Program-made: the position numbers and the translations under genes
Shown: one piece after another, positions 1 through 9,299 of the stretch
How the letters are laid out: every line of letters starts with the position of its first letter
Position numbering within the stretch: the first letter of the stretch is position 1
DNA from: Vibrio aphrogenes
GTDB taxonomy: Bacteria; Pseudomonadota; Gammaproteobacteria; Enterobacterales; Vibrionaceae
Direction of reading: 5' to 3'
DNA: 64,000 bases
Assembly (NCBI RefSeq): GCF_002157735.2
Contig: NZ_AP018689.1
Coordinates: 1 to 64,000, forward strand
Notes under the pieces: generated by a model
What the model saw: only the letters and a program-made list of their open reading frames with translations
Told to the model about the DNA's origin: nothing
Databases searched by the model: none

Positions 1-139
1 GATCAGACCTCGAGAGTTCAATTAAAACGATCACATCAAAATGATCGAGGGAAATAAAAGGAGCGATAGTTTACCTTTTTTAAGCTTAACTGAGAATCAA
101 TTTGTCAGATTAAATAAAGGATCCAAGAGCTCTTAATAT

Positions 140-182
140 ATATAAGATCTTTATATAGATCTTTTATTAGATCTATTATTAG
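140..182. repeat. oriC DNA unwinding element, three AT-rich 12-mers
   Basis: Three direct repeats begin at 146, 158 and 170, each reading GATCT followed by A/T only, spaced exactly 12 bp apart. This matches the L/M/R 13-mers of the E. coli origin, which also start with GATCT, so it is the likely first melting site. Each repeat carries a Dam site. Confidence 0.88.
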
Positions 183-195
183 GGAGACACGATCT

Positions 196-383
196 TGTGG
201 ATAACCGATAAATGATCATATAGATCATGGTGTTTGGGACGATCTTATCTTGTGATCTAGTACTGATCTTATTCTGTATTAGCTGGGATCTAAATGCTAG
301 TTTATCCACAGGTGATTTAGATCTAATAGTTATCCAGTGTATAAAAAGGTTAGGAACACAGGATAAAATGGTATTTATCCACA
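196..383. promoter_or_regulatory. DnaA box group of oriC
   Basis: Perfect TTATCCACA boxes lie at 302-310 and 375-383 on the plus strand and at 196-204 on the minus strand. Weaker relatives are TTATCCAGT at 330-338 and an inverted TTATCCTGT at 358-366. Placed just right of the AT-rich repeats, they are the expected DnaA assembly array. Confidence 0.88.
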
Positions 384-451
384 GACGGTTTGCTGGATTA
401 ATGAACATTCTTGGTCTGTTTTTGAATAATGAAAAAGTGAAAACTATAAAA

Positions 452-486
452 AAATCGAAAAAAAAGCAGGATCGGAATCCTGCTTT
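452..486 (-). terminator. Rho-independent terminator after mioC
   Basis: An inverted repeat AGCAGGAT (465-472) and ATCCTGCT (477-484) with a 4-base loop is followed, on the minus strand, by a long T run interrupted by one CGA. It ends mioC transcription just before oriC and so should limit transcription running into the origin. Confidence 0.85.
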
Positions 487-517
487 GGATAGAAAAGGAG
501 GTTGAAACCGAGAGCAA

Positions 518-958
518 TTAGTTTAAAAAGGCTGAAATATGTTCATCTAACCATGCTTCGGCAGGCTCTTCAGGAACCGGAGTACTAATAACATCAATTT
601 CTAAATGCTGACAAAGCTCAGTTGCACCGATATCTAACAGCGTTTCTCGTGCCTGTCGGCCTGCGCCACAAAAGGTGTCATAGCTTGAATCACCAATTGC
701 GATAACGGCAAATTTAACCTCAGACATACGAGGTGGTGTAGACTTTAAACCATGCATAAAAGGTTGGATATTATCAGGATAATCACCTGCACCATGCGTG
801 GATGTGACGATCAACCAAATGCCAGAAGGATCAATATCAGCAAGATCCGGTTGATTGTGGATCGTGGTTTCTAAACCTTGAGCAATCAGTAGATCACTTA
901 AGTGATCGCCAACATACTCTGCACCGCCTAATGTGCTACCTGTGATGATATGAATCAT
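518..958 (-). CDS. mioC: FMN-binding flavodoxin-like protein MioC
   Basis: This is a cytoplasmic electron-transfer flavodoxin of 146 residues, the same size as E. coli MioC (about 147), which is linked to biotin synthase activity. FMN phosphate-loop residues TGSTLGGAE (6-14) and the two isoalloxazine loops [11 protein letters not shown] (53-63) and [13 protein letters not shown] (88-100) are visible. I chose ATG at 958 because AAAGGAACC lies just upstream and the flavodoxin fold begins there; a longer in-frame reading to 1003 adds 15 unlikely residues overlapping mnmE. It is transcribed toward oriC, the classic arrangement, and ends at a strong terminator. Confidence 0.95.
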   Translation of the reverse strand: MIHIITGSTLGGAEYVGDHLSDLLIAQGLETTIHNQPDLADIDPSGIWLIVTSTHGAGDYPDNIQPFMHGLKSTPPRMSEVKFAVIAIGDSSYDTFCGAGRQARETLLDIGATELCQHLEIDVISTPVPEEPAEAWLDEHISAFLN

Positions 959-987
959 AAGGGTTCCTTTGATGATTCCAAATGGAA

Positions 988-2349
988 TTATTTGCCAATA
1001 CAAAAAGAAGAAAAAATGCGTCCTAACAAGTCATCTGAGCTAAATTCACCGGTGATTTCGCTCAAATGTTGCTGAGTAATGCGCAGTTCTTCCGCGAGTA
1101 TCTCTCCTGCCATGTAGCCTTCTAATTGCTGCTGGCCTATTTCAAGGTGTTGAGCGGCGTTATCTAGGGCTTCCAGATGACGACGACGTGCCATAAAGCG
1201 CCCTTCACTGCCACCAGCAAATCCCATGCACTCTTTTAAATGTTCGCGCAGTGATTCAACCCCTTCGCCAGTTTTGGCGGATAAGCGAATTAAGGTGGGG
1301 TTGTTGGCATGGCAGATTCCCAATTGTTCGTTGGTTTGATCGGCTTTATTGCGGATCACTGTCATGCCGATATTTTGCGGTAGACGTTCGACAAAATCGG
1401 GCCAAATTTCTTTTGGATCAGTGGCATCAGTGGTGGTGCCATCGACCATAAATAATACTCGGTCGGCTTGTTCTATTTCTTCCCAAGCACGTTCAATACC
1501 TATCTTTTCTACTTCATCAGAGGCTTCACGTAAGCCGGCAGTATCAATGATGTGCAATGGCATACCATCAATATGAATATGCTCTCTCAGCACGTCTCGT
1601 GTGGTGCCTGCGATATCCGTTACTATCGCTGACTCTTTACCTGACAATGCATTGAGTAAACTAGATTTACCGGCATTTGGACGCCCTGCGATCACCACTT
1701 TCATCCCTTCACGGATCAAAGCACCTTGGTTCGCTTCTTTACGTACTAAGGCTAAGTTATCGATGATGGTTTGCAGATCGGCGCTGACTTTTCCATCAGC
1801 AAGAAAATCAATTTCTTCTTCTGGAAAATCAATGGCGGCTTCTACATAGATACGTAAGTGAATTAATGATTCGACGAGGTTATTGATGCGTTGAGAAAAT
1901 TCACCTTGTAGAGAATTAAGGGCTGACTTCGCCGCTTCTTCTGAACTGGCATCAATTAAATCGGCAATCGCTTCGGCTTGAGTCAGATCGATTTTATCAT
2001 TTAAAAAGGCACGTTCTGAAAACTCGCCAGGTCTGGCGGCACGAATCCCATCAATTTTTAGAATACGCTTAATCAGCATATCCATCACGATCGGTCCACC
2101 ATGCCCTTGAAGCTCAAGTACATCTTCACCAGTAAATGAATTGGGATTAGGGAAATATAGGGCAATACCTTGGTCGAGTTGTTGGCCGTGTTCATCTTTA
2201 AAAGCAAGGTACTCTGCATAACGAGGTTTGATTTCTCGGCCGAGTACTTCAAGAGCTACGTGAGTCGCTTTAGGGCCTGAGACGCGGATAATACCAACTC
2301 CACCTCGACCTAAGGCGGTAGCTTGGGCGACAATTGTCTCTGTATTCAT
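988..2349 (-). CDS. mnmE: tRNA modification GTPase MnmE
   Basis: With MnmG, MnmE adds the cmnm5 group to the wobble uridine of certain tRNAs. The protein has 453 residues. It has an N-terminal tetrahydrofolate-binding domain, a helical domain, and an inserted G domain with G1 GRPNAGKS (222-229), G2 TTRD (249-252), G3 DTAG (269-272) and G4 NKAD (334-337). It ends with the diagnostic CIGK (450-453). The ATG at 2349 gives the family-standard [11 protein letters not shown] start and has GGAA upstream; a start at 2361 is possible but unsupported. It lies between yidC and mioC, as in other vibrios. Confidence 0.97.
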   Translation of the reverse strand: MNTETIVAQATALGRGGVGIIRVSGPKATHVALEVLGREIKPRYAEYLAFKDEHGQQLDQGIALYFPNPNSFTGEDVLELQGHGGPIVMDMLIKRILKIDGIRAARPGEFSERAFLNDKIDLTQAEAIADLIDASSEEAAKSALNSLQGEFSQRINNLVESLIHLRIYVEAAIDFPEEEIDFLADGKVSADLQTIIDNLALVRKEANQGALIREGMKVVIAGRPNAGKSSLLNALSGKESAIVTDIAGTTRDVLREHIHIDGMPLHIIDTAGLREASDEVEKIGIERAWEEIEQADRVLFMVDGTTTDATDPKEIWPDFVERLPQNIGMTVIRNKADQTNEQLGICHANNPTLIRLSAKTGEGVESLREHLKECMGFAGGSEGRFMARRRHLEALDNAAQHLEIGQQQLEGYMAGEILAEELRITQQHLSEITGEFSSDDLLGRIFSSFCIGK

Positions 2350-2416
2350 AATTCCAACCAATTAACAAATGAGTGTAGATAACGGCTTTAGTGTTGATAA
2401 AGCGAGTTTACATTAA

Positions 2417-2451
2417 CAGAAAAAGCAAAAGGCGACCAAATAGGCCGCCTT
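2417..2451 (-). terminator. terminator between yidC and mnmE
   Basis: Arms AAGGCGACC (2429-2437) and GGCCGCCTT (2443-2451) pair with one mismatch. On the minus strand they are followed by TTTTGCTTTTTC. It lies between the yidC stop and the mnmE start, so mnmE probably has its own promoter. Confidence 0.75.
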
Positions 2452-2474
2452 AATTATTTTATGCATTAGTAAGA

Positions 2475-4124
2475 TTATTTCTTCTTAGAATGCAGACCTT
2501 TTTTCTCAAGTGCTCGATAAATCAAGGTTTGCTGTACTAAGGTCACGATATTGGACATTAGATAGTAAAGCACTAACCCTGATGGGAACCACAAGAAGAA
2601 GAAAATGAAGATGACTGGCATAAACATCATCATTTTTTGCTGCATTGGATCCGTAATCGTTGTTGGGCTCATCTTTTGGATGATCAACATTGAGATCCCC
2701 ATTAATACTGGGAGGATATAGTACGGGTCTTGTGCCGATAAATCGTGAATCCAACCGAAGAATGGCGCGTGGCGTAATTCAACGGATTCCATCAATGCCC
2801 AGTAAAGCGCGATGAAGATAGGCATTTGAAGAAGAATAGGGAAGCAACCACCCAGTGGGTTCACTTTTTCTTCTTTATACATTGCCATCATTTCTTGGCT
2901 AACACGTTGACGGTCATCACCTAGGCGTTCTTTCATCGCAACAATCTTAGGTTGCAACATACGCATTTTAGCCATTGAGGTGTACTGTGCTTTCGTCAGT
3001 GGGTACATCGCACCACGTACAATGAAAGTCAGCAAGATGATAGCAATACCCCAGTTACTGCTGATATGAGAATGCAGGAACGAAAGGAGTGAGTGCAATG
3101 GTTTCGCAATGAACCATAACCATCCATAATCAACCACAAGATCTAGGTGAGGCGCAGTTGCCGCCATTTGGTCTTGCAGTTTAGGACCAGCCCAAAGTGT
3201 GGCTTTGATTTCGCTATTTTGGCCGTTCGCAATCACTTGGTTTGGTGTGCGTACGCCGATATCAGCAATGTTACCAATCACACGAGAGTAAATGATTGTG
3301 CCAGGTTGGTCACGAGGGATCCAAGCTGAAGCAAAGTAGTGTTGCAACATGCCAACCCAACCTTGACCATCGGCTAAGGTTTTATTGAGGTTTTTGTCTT
3401 TCATGTCGTCAAACTTGTATTTTTCATAACGAGTTTCAGACGTAGAGAAAGCACCACCTGTGTATACCGGCATACCAATATGACCATTACCTTCGACCAT
3501 TGTTTGGCGTAGGTGGGCATACATACCTAAAGTTGCATCTTGACCAGATTGGTTATTGATGTCGTAAACCACATCGATAGCGTAGTTATTACGCTTAACA
3601 ATAAAGGTTTTGGTGTATTCAATGCCGTTAGCGCTATAGGTTAATGGAATACGTAATTCATCTTGACCATCCGCTAATTGATAAGACGTTGCCGCCGCGT
3701 GATAAGTCGGACGATTAGTCGTACTGACATCAATACCTTGAGGACCGACTAAGCCACTTTGAGCGATGTATTCATGCTCTGGAGATTCTTTCAGTAAGAC
3801 AAAAGAATCTTTAGAATCTAGAGTCGCGTTGTATTGATTCAATTTCGCTGAAACAACATCACCGCCAACAGGGTTAATCGCTAAAGTCAGAACATCCGTT
3901 TTTACCGTGATGGTCGTTTGAGCGGGTTTATTTTTAACTTGCTGAGGAGCTAACGGATCAGCTGACGCTTCAGCAGGGTCATGCGGTAGGCTACTGTCAG
4001 TATGAGTTTGAGTCTGCTGCACGCTTGTTTGAGCTGGTTGAGCGTCTTTATTGCTCCATTGCTGGAATAATAAGAAGCTGACTAGAGCAAAAGCGATTAA
4101 CAGGATATTACGTTGAGAATCCAT
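2475..4124 (-). CDS. yidC: membrane protein insertase YidC
   Basis: YidC inserts and folds inner-membrane proteins, alone or with SecYEG. The 549-residue protein has the gram-negative layout: an N-terminal membrane segment (about 5-22), a large periplasmic beta domain (about 60-340), and a C-terminal insertase core of five membrane segments. The core includes the cytoplasmic helical hairpin and a Pro/Met-rich fifth segment ending in a Lys-rich tail. The ATG at 4124 begins [11 protein letters not shown], the family-typical start. It follows yidD by 2 bp, so it is probably in the rpmH-rnpA-yidD-yidC operon. Confidence 0.97.
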   Translation of the reverse strand: MDSQRNILLIAFALVSFLLFQQWSNKDAQPAQTSVQQTQTHTDSSLPHDPAEASADPLAPQQVKNKPAQTTITVKTDVLTLAINPVGGDVVSAKLNQYNATLDSKDSFVLLKESPEHEYIAQSGLVGPQGIDVSTTNRPTYHAAATSYQLADGQDELRIPLTYSANGIEYTKTFIVKRNNYAIDVVYDINNQSGQDATLGMYAHLRQTMVEGNGHIGMPVYTGGAFSTSETRYEKYKFDDMKDKNLNKTLADGQGWVGMLQHYFASAWIPRDQPGTIIYSRVIGNIADIGVRTPNQVIANGQNSEIKATLWAGPKLQDQMAATAPHLDLVVDYGWLWFIAKPLHSLLSFLHSHISSNWGIAIILLTFIVRGAMYPLTKAQYTSMAKMRMLQPKIVAMKERLGDDRQRVSQEMMAMYKEEKVNPLGGCFPILLQMPIFIALYWALMESVELRHAPFFGWIHDLSAQDPYYILPVLMGISMLIIQKMSPTTITDPMQQKMMMFMPVIFIFFFLWFPSGLVLYYLMSNIVTLVQQTLIYRALEKKGLHSKKK

Positions 4125-4126
4125 TG

Positions 4127-4384
4127 TTATTTATCTCTGTCGTGTTTTTGTTTTGGTGGGACAGGGTCATATCCCCCAGCATTTAAAGGATGGCATTTTA
4201 ATAGACGTTTGCCAGATAACCAACACCCTTTTACAAAACCGTGCTCTTTAATTGCTTCAATAGCATAAGTTGAACAGGTTGGAGTAAAGCGACATCGAGG
4301 TCCAATTAGTGGGCTAATCATTCCTTTATATAGGTAAATTAACCTAATAGCTAGCCACGATAAGGGCGAGATAGGCGTTGCCAT
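4127..4384 (-). CDS. yidD: membrane protein insertion efficiency factor YidD
   Basis: YidD is a small (85-residue) inner-membrane-associated factor that helps YidC-dependent insertion. It shows the family pattern of an amphipathic N-terminal helix followed by [15 protein letters not shown], a later Cys in the KCHPLN block, and GGYDPVP near the end. The start overlaps the rnpA 3' end by 34 bp, as is common for this gene. Its coupling with rnpA and yidC supports one operon. Confidence 0.95.
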   Translation of the reverse strand: MATPISPLSWLAIRLIYLYKGMISPLIGPRCRFTPTCSTYAIEAIKEHGFVKGCWLSGKRLLKCHPLNAGGYDPVPPKQKHDRDK

Positions 4385-4707
4385 AACTTCTCAAATAAAT
4401 TAAAAATTTCGTCATTACTCAAATCTTGAGCACTCTTTTTCGCTATTACCACAAAATCTTTATTCGGCAGTTGATGTTGTTTTAGACGAAAGCTTTCACG
4501 GGCTAAACGTTTAAAACGATTACGACCAACAGCAGTTTTGATTTGTTTTTTAGGAACAGCTAATCCAAGTCTTGGATGAGAGAGCGTATTATTGCGAGCG
4601 ATAATAGTGAAATGAGGGGAGCCGGCTCGATGAGCTTGCTGAAAGACGTTTTGATAATGCTCGGGAGTTAACAAACGTAACTCCCGAGTAAAAGTAGACT
4701 TAGTCAA
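4351..4707 (-). CDS. rnpA: ribonuclease P protein component RnpA
   Basis: RnpA is the protein subunit that helps the RNase P RNA bind and cleave the 5' leader of pre-tRNA. It has 118 residues, is strongly basic, and carries the conserved RNR block in [13 protein letters not shown] (about 61-73). No ATG is available: the likely start is TTG at 4707, directly preceded by two ATT codons and then a stop. No good Shine-Dalgarno sequence is seen. The start lies inside a perfect palindrome shared with the rpmH stop codon, so translation may be coupled to or throttled by rpmH. Confidence 0.95.
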   Translation of the reverse strand: MTKSTFTRELRLLTPEHYQNVFQQAHRAGSPHFTIIARNNTLSHPRLGLAVPKKQIKTAVGRNRFKRLARESFRLKQHQLPNKDFVVIAKKSAQDLSNDEIFNLFEKLWQRLSRPYRG

Positions 4708-4727
4708 AATAATTCAGAATTATTTTG
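4705..4727. repeat. perfect 23-bp palindrome across rpmH stop and rnpA start
   Basis: Arms CAAAATAATTC (4705-4715) and GAATTATTTTG (4717-4727) are exact inverted repeats around one base. The element covers the rpmH stop codon (4720-4722) and the rnpA TTG start (4705-4707). In mRNA it would form an AU-rich hairpin holding the rnpA initiation region. Confidence 0.8.
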
Positions 4728-4854
4728 AAAGGCGCTTACGGCCTTTTGCACGACGTGCATTAATTACTTTACGACCGTTCTTAGTAGCCATACGTGCACG
4801 GAAACCGTGAGTACGTTTACGCTTAAGAACAGTAGGTTGAAAAGTACGTTTCAT
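4720..4854 (-). CDS. rpmH: 50S ribosomal protein L34
   Basis: The 44-residue very basic protein begins [18 protein letters not shown] and ends with [11 protein letters not shown]. It is L34, a small structural protein of the large ribosomal subunit. I translated it directly from the minus strand, as it is too short for routine open-frame lists. It is the first gene of the rnpA-yidD-yidC operon and has a clear promoter upstream at 4945-4973. Confidence 0.97.
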   Translation of the reverse strand: MKRTFQPTVLKRKRTHGFRARMATKNGRKVINARRAKGRKRLSK

Positions 4855-4944
4855 GATTATTACCTTTACTGATCAGTAGTTTATAGGTTCTTGTTAAACC
4901 CGGTGTGAGATATTTTATCCGACACCTCTCAACAAAGAGGCGGA

Positions 4945-4973
4945 ATTGTAATCATTGACTGGCAAAGAGTCAA
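4945..4973 (-). promoter_or_regulatory. promoter of rpmH operon
   Basis: On the minus strand there is TTGACT (4968-4973) and TACAAT (4945-4950) with a 17-bp spacer, close to the sigma-70 consensus and about 90 bp before rpmH. The -35 element is one arm of an 8-bp inverted repeat (CATTGACT/AGTCAATG). Confidence 0.75.
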
Positions 4974-5075
4974 TGCTACAGGGCTTAATAAACACGGAAA
5001 TCGTGTATTAAAAAGCCAGTTGGCCTAAAAATCTGTGTGCGGATTATACGGGTTCTTATATCAAGTGCAAGGATC

Positions 5076-5813
5076 CTATTGGATCCCTACTTGATTTAAA
5101 AATTTAATAAGTTGTGGATTAGTGGGATCTTTAAATATTTGATCCGGCGTTCCTTGTTCCACAATTTTACCATTGGCCATATAGATCACTCGATCGGCCA
5201 CTTCGCGGGCAAATTGCATCTCATGGGTGACCACCAGCATGGTTTGGTGCTGTTTTGCGAGTTGTTTCATTAAACTTAATACTTCACCGACCCATTCAGG
5301 ATCAAGCGCCGAAGTCGGTTCATCAAACAATAAAAGCTCAGGCTTAAATGCCATGGCACGACCGATCCCAACGCGTTGTTGTTGCCCTCCGGATAAAGAG
5401 GCAGGATAACTATCCCCTTTATCGCCCAAGCCAATATCATCTAAGATTTTTTGAGCATGGGCTAACGCATCGGCTTTTTTCCATCCTCGCACGGTGATCA
5501 ATCCCTCGGCAATATTTTGCCTAGCAGTAAGATGAGCAAATAGGGCGTAATTTTGGAAGACAAAGCCCGTTTTGCGGCGTAACGCCAGTTTATCTGCTTT
5601 GCTATGGTGTTGTGAATCAACCCGAGTGCCTTCAATTTCTATGATGCCTTGTTCTGGGCTTTCTAAGAAATTCACGCAGCGCAATAAGGTGGATTTACCG
5701 GTCCCACTGGAGCCGATAATAACAATGATTTCACCTTTTTTTATTTCAATATCAACGCCTTTTAGTACTTCTGTATCACCAAAGGTTTTGTGTAGATTCG
5801 AAATTTTTATCAT
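5076..5813 (-). CDS. amino-acid ABC transporter ATP-binding protein
   Basis: This is the ATPase subunit of a polar amino-acid importer (GlnQ/HisP/TcyN class), 245 residues. Walker A is GSSGTGKST (about 34-42), the signature is LSGGQQQR (about 142-149), and Walker B LLLFDEPTSALDP is followed by the H-loop THE. It overlaps the permease gene by 4 bp (ATGA), showing translational coupling. The same importer sits at this place in other vibrios. The substrate cannot be told from sequence; cystine, glutamine or arginine-type systems are all possible. Confidence 0.93.
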   Translation of the reverse strand: MIKISNLHKTFGDTEVLKGVDIEIKKGEIIVIIGSSGTGKSTLLRCVNFLESPEQGIIEIEGTRVDSQHHSKADKLALRRKTGFVFQNYALFAHLTARQNIAEGLITVRGWKKADALAHAQKILDDIGLGDKGDSYPASLSGGQQQRVGIGRAMAFKPELLLFDEPTSALDPEWVGEVLSLMKQLAKQHQTMLVVTHEMQFAREVADRVIYMANGKIVEQGTPDQIFKDPTNPQLIKFLNQVGIQ

Positions 5814-6481
5814 CGTTGGTATGCCTTATTGAATTTGGTTTCAGCCCAGGTTTGTACACGGGTAAGGATTAATACGACTCCCCAATAAATCAGTGCGACA
5901 GCTAAGAAGGCTTCAAAGAATCGAAAACTTGAAGAGGCTTCCATTTGTGCTTTTGCCATGATTTCAGCCACCCCTAAGGTAAAGGCGAGTGAGGTCGATT
6001 TGATCATATCAATGAAGTAATTCATCAAAGAAGGCAAAGCCACTCGTGCTGCTTGCGGCAATATAATTCGACGCATGGATTGTGAAGAGGTCATGCCGAT
6101 AGAAATACTGGCTTCCATTTGGCTACGGTCAATCCCAATAATGGCAGCGCGGATGCTCTCGGCCATATAAGAAGCAAAATGCAGAGTTAACCCTATGATG
6201 GCGGCAGTAAAGGCATCCATTCCGACAAAGATAGGAAAGATCTGAGGTAGCCCGTAGTAAAGCAGAAAAAGTTGTACTAAAAGCGGAGTACCACGGAAGA
6301 AACTAATATACAGCTGGCTGAGTTGGTTTAATACGGGCACTTTAAATACGCGAATATTAGCAATAACCACTGACAGAATAAGCGCGAAAATCATGCCCCA
6401 GATAGCCATTTGTAATGTGGTACCTAAATACCGAAACAAAATAGGCAATAACTCGAGCATGTAGTTTAGGTCAAATTTCAT
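5810..6481 (-). CDS. amino-acid ABC transporter permease
   Basis: This is the inner-membrane permease of the HisM/GlnP family, 223 residues with about five hydrophobic segments. The conserved EAA loop for ATPase contact is visible around MEASISIGMTSSQSMRRIILPQA (split across about 142-164). It overlaps both neighbours by 4 bp: downstream ATPase and upstream SbmA-like ABC protein. Its partner binding protein is at 8516-9277, separated from it by the SbmA-like gene. A single permease gene suggests a homodimer. Confidence 0.92.
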   Translation of the reverse strand: MKFDLNYMLELLPILFRYLGTTLQMAIWGMIFALILSVVIANIRVFKVPVLNQLSQLYISFFRGTPLLVQLFLLYYGLPQIFPIFVGMDAFTAAIIGLTLHFASYMAESIRAAIIGIDRSQMEASISIGMTSSQSMRRIILPQAARVALPSLMNYFIDMIKSTSLAFTLGVAEIMAKAQMEASSSFRFFEAFLAVALIYWGVVLILTRVQTWAETKFNKAYQR

Positions 6482-8229
6482 GAGTAAAGAGAGTTTCCTT
6501 CTATTGGGCTTAAGCGCCAGTCTATCTGTTTATCCGTACGCCGTGCATGCAAATGATAGTGGTGAAAGCGTGCCACATTACTGCGATGAGCGATACTGAC
6601 CAAGGTAGTGTTCGGTAATTGCTCTTTAAGTAATTGGTAGAGGTTACTTTCAGTTTCTTCATCAAGAGAAGACGTTGCTTCATCTAAAAATAGCCACTTC
6701 GGTTTGAGTATCAAGGCTCTGACAATCGCGACGCGTTGTTGCTCACCGGGTGACATAGTATGGGACCAGGACTTCACTTCATCAAGTTGCTGGCTAAAGT
6801 GTTCAAGTCGACACTGCTGCAGTAAGTCTTGGATTTCGTGATCGGCTATTTTCATCTCTGTATTGGGATAGCACAAGACTTCTCTTAACGATCCGGCTGG
6901 TAAATAAGCTTTTTGAGGTAAAAATAGACGACTTTGTGCTAATTCAATCGTAGCATCAGAAAAAGGCCAAATTCCGGCAATGGTTTTCATCAAGGTACTT
7001 TTGCCGATTCCAGATTGACCGGAAATTAAAGTATGTTGTCCTGCCGGTAAAGTGAGTGCCTTTAAAGAGCTTAACTCGGTGCCATCGGGCAGTTTGAGTT
7101 GGCAATGGTGAATGTGTAGATAATCTTTATTATGAGCAATCACATTTAGATGAGAATGTTGTACTTGTTGTTTAGTGTTGAACATGTCTTGGTTATAGGT
7201 AGTTAGACGGTCAACACTGGCTTTCCAACTGGCAATACTGGCATAAGAATCAACAAACCAACTGACGGCTCCCATTACTTGTGAAAAGGCGTTATTTACC
7301 TGCATTAATCCGCCTAGTTTGATAGCACCAGAGAAAAAACTCGGGGCCGCAATGAGGATTGGGAAAATAATGGCAATTTGATTGTAACCACTATTAAAAC
7401 CCACTATTTGTTTTTGTTTACGCATGATTTGCCAAGTATTTTTCCACACATCGATAAAGCGTGATTCAAGTAATTCACGTTCTTTCGATTCACCTTGATA
7501 CAAAGCGACCCCTTCGGCGTTATCGCGTAAACGTATCAAGGAATAACGAAAGTTAGCCTCAAATTTTTGTTGCATGAAGTTAAGCCCAATTAAAGGTTTA
7601 CCGATTTTATGCATGATATAGCTGCCCACCAGCGCATACAGTAAAGCGGCCCAAACCATAAACCCAGGAATCGTTAAGTTTTGCCCAGCAAAGTGAATAC
7701 TCAGCGGGGAAGATAAGCCCCACAAGATCGTAATAAAAGAGATTAACGTTACAACAGAATTGAGCAAACCAAGCGATAAATTTAAGGTATCTGCGGTAAA
7801 TTGGTCGATATCTTGTGCGATACGTTGATCAGGGTTATCGGTTTTATGTTGGCCTCTTTCGAGTTGAAAATAAGAGCGATCAGTTAACCATTCTGAAAAA
7901 TAGGCATGGGTCAGCCAGCGACGCCAACGCAGTTGCAGCATCATATTGAGGTAAATTCGATAGACGGCAATGATAATAAAAATCGCGGCAATCAAAGAAA
8001 ATTTAATAATCAGATGGGTGAAGGCTTGCTTATCTAAGTCTTGTAATGCGTTGTAAAAATCTGAGTTCCATTGATTTAAAATCACCGACATGTACACCAT
8101 GCCAAGGTTGAGGATCACAATGGCGATTAATAATCCGCGAGCGAGCCATTTTTCATCAGATTGCCAATACGGCTTCGACAGTTGCCATACTTTACCTAAG
8201 AAGTGGGAAGAGGTTAAACGCAATACCAT
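6478..8229 (-). CDS. SbmA/BacA/YddA-like ABC transporter, fused membrane and ATPase domains
   Basis: The protein has 583 residues: an N-terminal ABC_membrane_2-type domain with about six membrane segments (first near 30-55) containing the family-type RWRRWLT and HKTDNPDQRIAQDI stretches, then an ATPase domain. The ATPase has Walker A GQSGIGKST, signature MSPGEQQR and Walker B WLFLDEATSSLD. Family members (YddA, BacA-like) are linked to peptide or cobalamin movement; the substrate here is unknown. It is odd that this ABC gene sits inside an amino-acid importer operon, joined to the permease by an ATGA overlap. The start at 8229 has GGAA upstream. Confidence 0.9.
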   Translation of the reverse strand: MVLRLTSSHFLGKVWQLSKPYWQSDEKWLARGLLIAIVILNLGMVYMSVILNQWNSDFYNALQDLDKQAFTHLIIKFSLIAAIFIIIAVYRIYLNMMLQLRWRRWLTHAYFSEWLTDRSYFQLERGQHKTDNPDQRIAQDIDQFTADTLNLSLGLLNSVVTLISFITILWGLSSPLSIHFAGQNLTIPGFMVWAALLYALVGSYIMHKIGKPLIGLNFMQQKFEANFRYSLIRLRDNAEGVALYQGESKERELLESRFIDVWKNTWQIMRKQKQIVGFNSGYNQIAIIFPILIAAPSFFSGAIKLGGLMQVNNAFSQVMGAVSWFVDSYASIASWKASVDRLTTYNQDMFNTKQQVQHSHLNVIAHNKDYLHIHHCQLKLPDGTELSSLKALTLPAGQHTLISGQSGIGKSTLMKTIAGIWPFSDATIELAQSRLFLPQKAYLPAGSLREVLCYPNTEMKIADHEIQDLLQQCRLEHFSQQLDEVKSWSHTMSPGEQQRVAIVRALILKPKWLFLDEATSSLDEETESNLYQLLKEQLPNTTLVSIAHRSNVARFHHYHLHARRTDKQIDWRLSPIEGNSLYS

Positions 8230-8401
8230 ATCAATACATTCCTTCAGACTAATGGTTTTTTAAACTTTTCTGAGGTGTACTGACTGATAATGACAAGCAG
8301 AGTTCACTGATACCTCTCATCCCCCAGCCACTCGGTTACATTTTGATACAAAGAGCAGATTTTTGAGTGTCGGGCAGTCGATTGTGCTAGTTATTCGTAG
8401 C

Positions 8402-8419
8402 TGAGGTTAAATAACCTCA
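8402..8419. repeat. 18-bp palindrome in ABC operon spacer
   Basis: TGAGGTTA (8402-8409) and TAACCTCA (8412-8419) are perfect inverted repeats around AA. It lies between the binding-protein gene and the SbmA-like gene and could be an operator or RNA hairpin; nothing identifies a binder. Confidence 0.5.
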
Positions 8420-8423
8420 TAAA

Positions 8424-8474
8424 TAAAAAGCCGCTTTTGTTGGCCGGTATGAAGTAACGACCTGAAAGCGGCTT
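8424..8474 (-). terminator. attenuating terminator after the binding-protein gene
   Basis: Arms AAGCCGCTTT and AAAGCGGCTT (ending 8474) pair over 10 bp with a roughly 27-base loop. On the minus strand they are followed by TTTTTATTTAT. Such leaky terminators often keep the binding protein in excess over the membrane subunits encoded downstream. Confidence 0.65.
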
Positions 8475-8515
8475 ATGTATTGCTTAAATTATGTTTGTCT
8501 TTCTAATGCTAGTGA

Positions 8516-9277
8516 TTATTTCTTAGTGATATCGGCCCCAAACCACTTTTCAGAAATCGTAGCTAGGGTGCCGTCTTGGCGCATTGCATCAAGAGCCGTG
8601 TTCACTTCAGATTGAAGCTTTTTCCCTTTTTCGTTGTTAACGAATGGCCAAGCATTTTCAATGGTTTCAAACGGTTCGCCAGCCAGTTGTAGTGGCAGGT
8701 TGGCTTTCTTAATAATTTGTATTGCTGAGAGGCGATCCATCACGAAAGCATCAGAGCGGCCCAGTGCGACATCTTGCTCAATTCCGGCATCGTAAGTTTT
8801 GATATTGATTTTGCCTTCTTTATCGTAACTACGTAGCACTTGTTCAAAGTTAGAACCTAAGTTTACCGCTACTGTTTTTCCGGCAAGATCATCAATCCCT
8901 TTAATGCTGTCATTGCCTTTACGTACTGTAATTTGAACCCCATCAATCACATAAGGCTGAGAGAATAAGTATTTTGCTTTACGAGCTTCGGTGATTGAAA
9001 CCTGATTGGAAATTGTATCCACTCGACCTGTTTCTAGTAGACCAAATAAGCCTGAAAAGTTAGCGGTCACAAATTTGATGTCGTAATGATTACGCTTACC
9101 GATTTCATTCCAAAGGTCGACTTCAAAACCTTGCAGTTTATCGAGCTTTTGGAAAGTGAAAGGGAAATAGGTGCCGGACATACCGACTTTGACTTCTTGG
9201 TTTGCTGCTTGTGCAAAAGTGGTTATAGAAAAAAATAGTGCAGCAGCGGTAATCAGTTTATTTATTGTTCGGTTCAT
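8516..9277 (-). CDS. amino-acid ABC transporter periplasmic binding protein
   Basis: This is a family-3 solute-binding protein of 253 residues. A signal peptide (about 1-24, ending FAQA) is followed by the typical start of mature binding proteins, VKVGMSGTYFPFTFQK. It carries the family motif GFEVDLWNEIGKR (about 49-61). It is the first gene of the importer operon and would deliver a polar amino acid, possibly a cystine-like substrate, to the permease at 5810-6481. A hairpin follows it, then the SbmA-like gene. The ATG at 9277 has GGGAG upstream. Confidence 0.92.
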   Translation of the reverse strand: MNRTINKLITAAALFFSITTFAQAANQEVKVGMSGTYFPFTFQKLDKLQGFEVDLWNEIGKRNHYDIKFVTANFSGLFGLLETGRVDTISNQVSITEARKAKYLFSQPYVIDGVQITVRKGNDSIKGIDDLAGKTVAVNLGSNFEQVLRSYDKEGKINIKTYDAGIEQDVALGRSDAFVMDRLSAIQIIKKANLPLQLAGEPFETIENAWPFVNNEKGKKLQSEVNTALDAMRQDGTLATISEKWFGADITKK

Positions 9278-9299
9278 GGTTTAACTCCCAGATGATTTG

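Larger units (their letters stand above)
1..430. other. oriC: oriC, origin of replication of chromosome 1
   Basis: This is the initiation site where DnaA opens the DNA. Sixteen GATC (Dam/SeqA) sites lie between positions 1 and 473, far above chance for this length. The stretch also holds three perfect DnaA boxes and an AT-rich element of three GATCT-starting 12-mers. It sits next to mioC, the standard neighbour of oriC in enterobacteria and vibrios; the usual other neighbour, mnmG, would lie before position 1. No coding region is convincing here: the reading frames that cross it have no recognisable product. Confidence 0.95.

Noticed and set aside
151..505. Open frames of 85-92 residues crossing oriC
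   Set aside because: They run through the DnaA boxes and unwinding element, have no family resemblance, and their composition follows the AT-rich origin.
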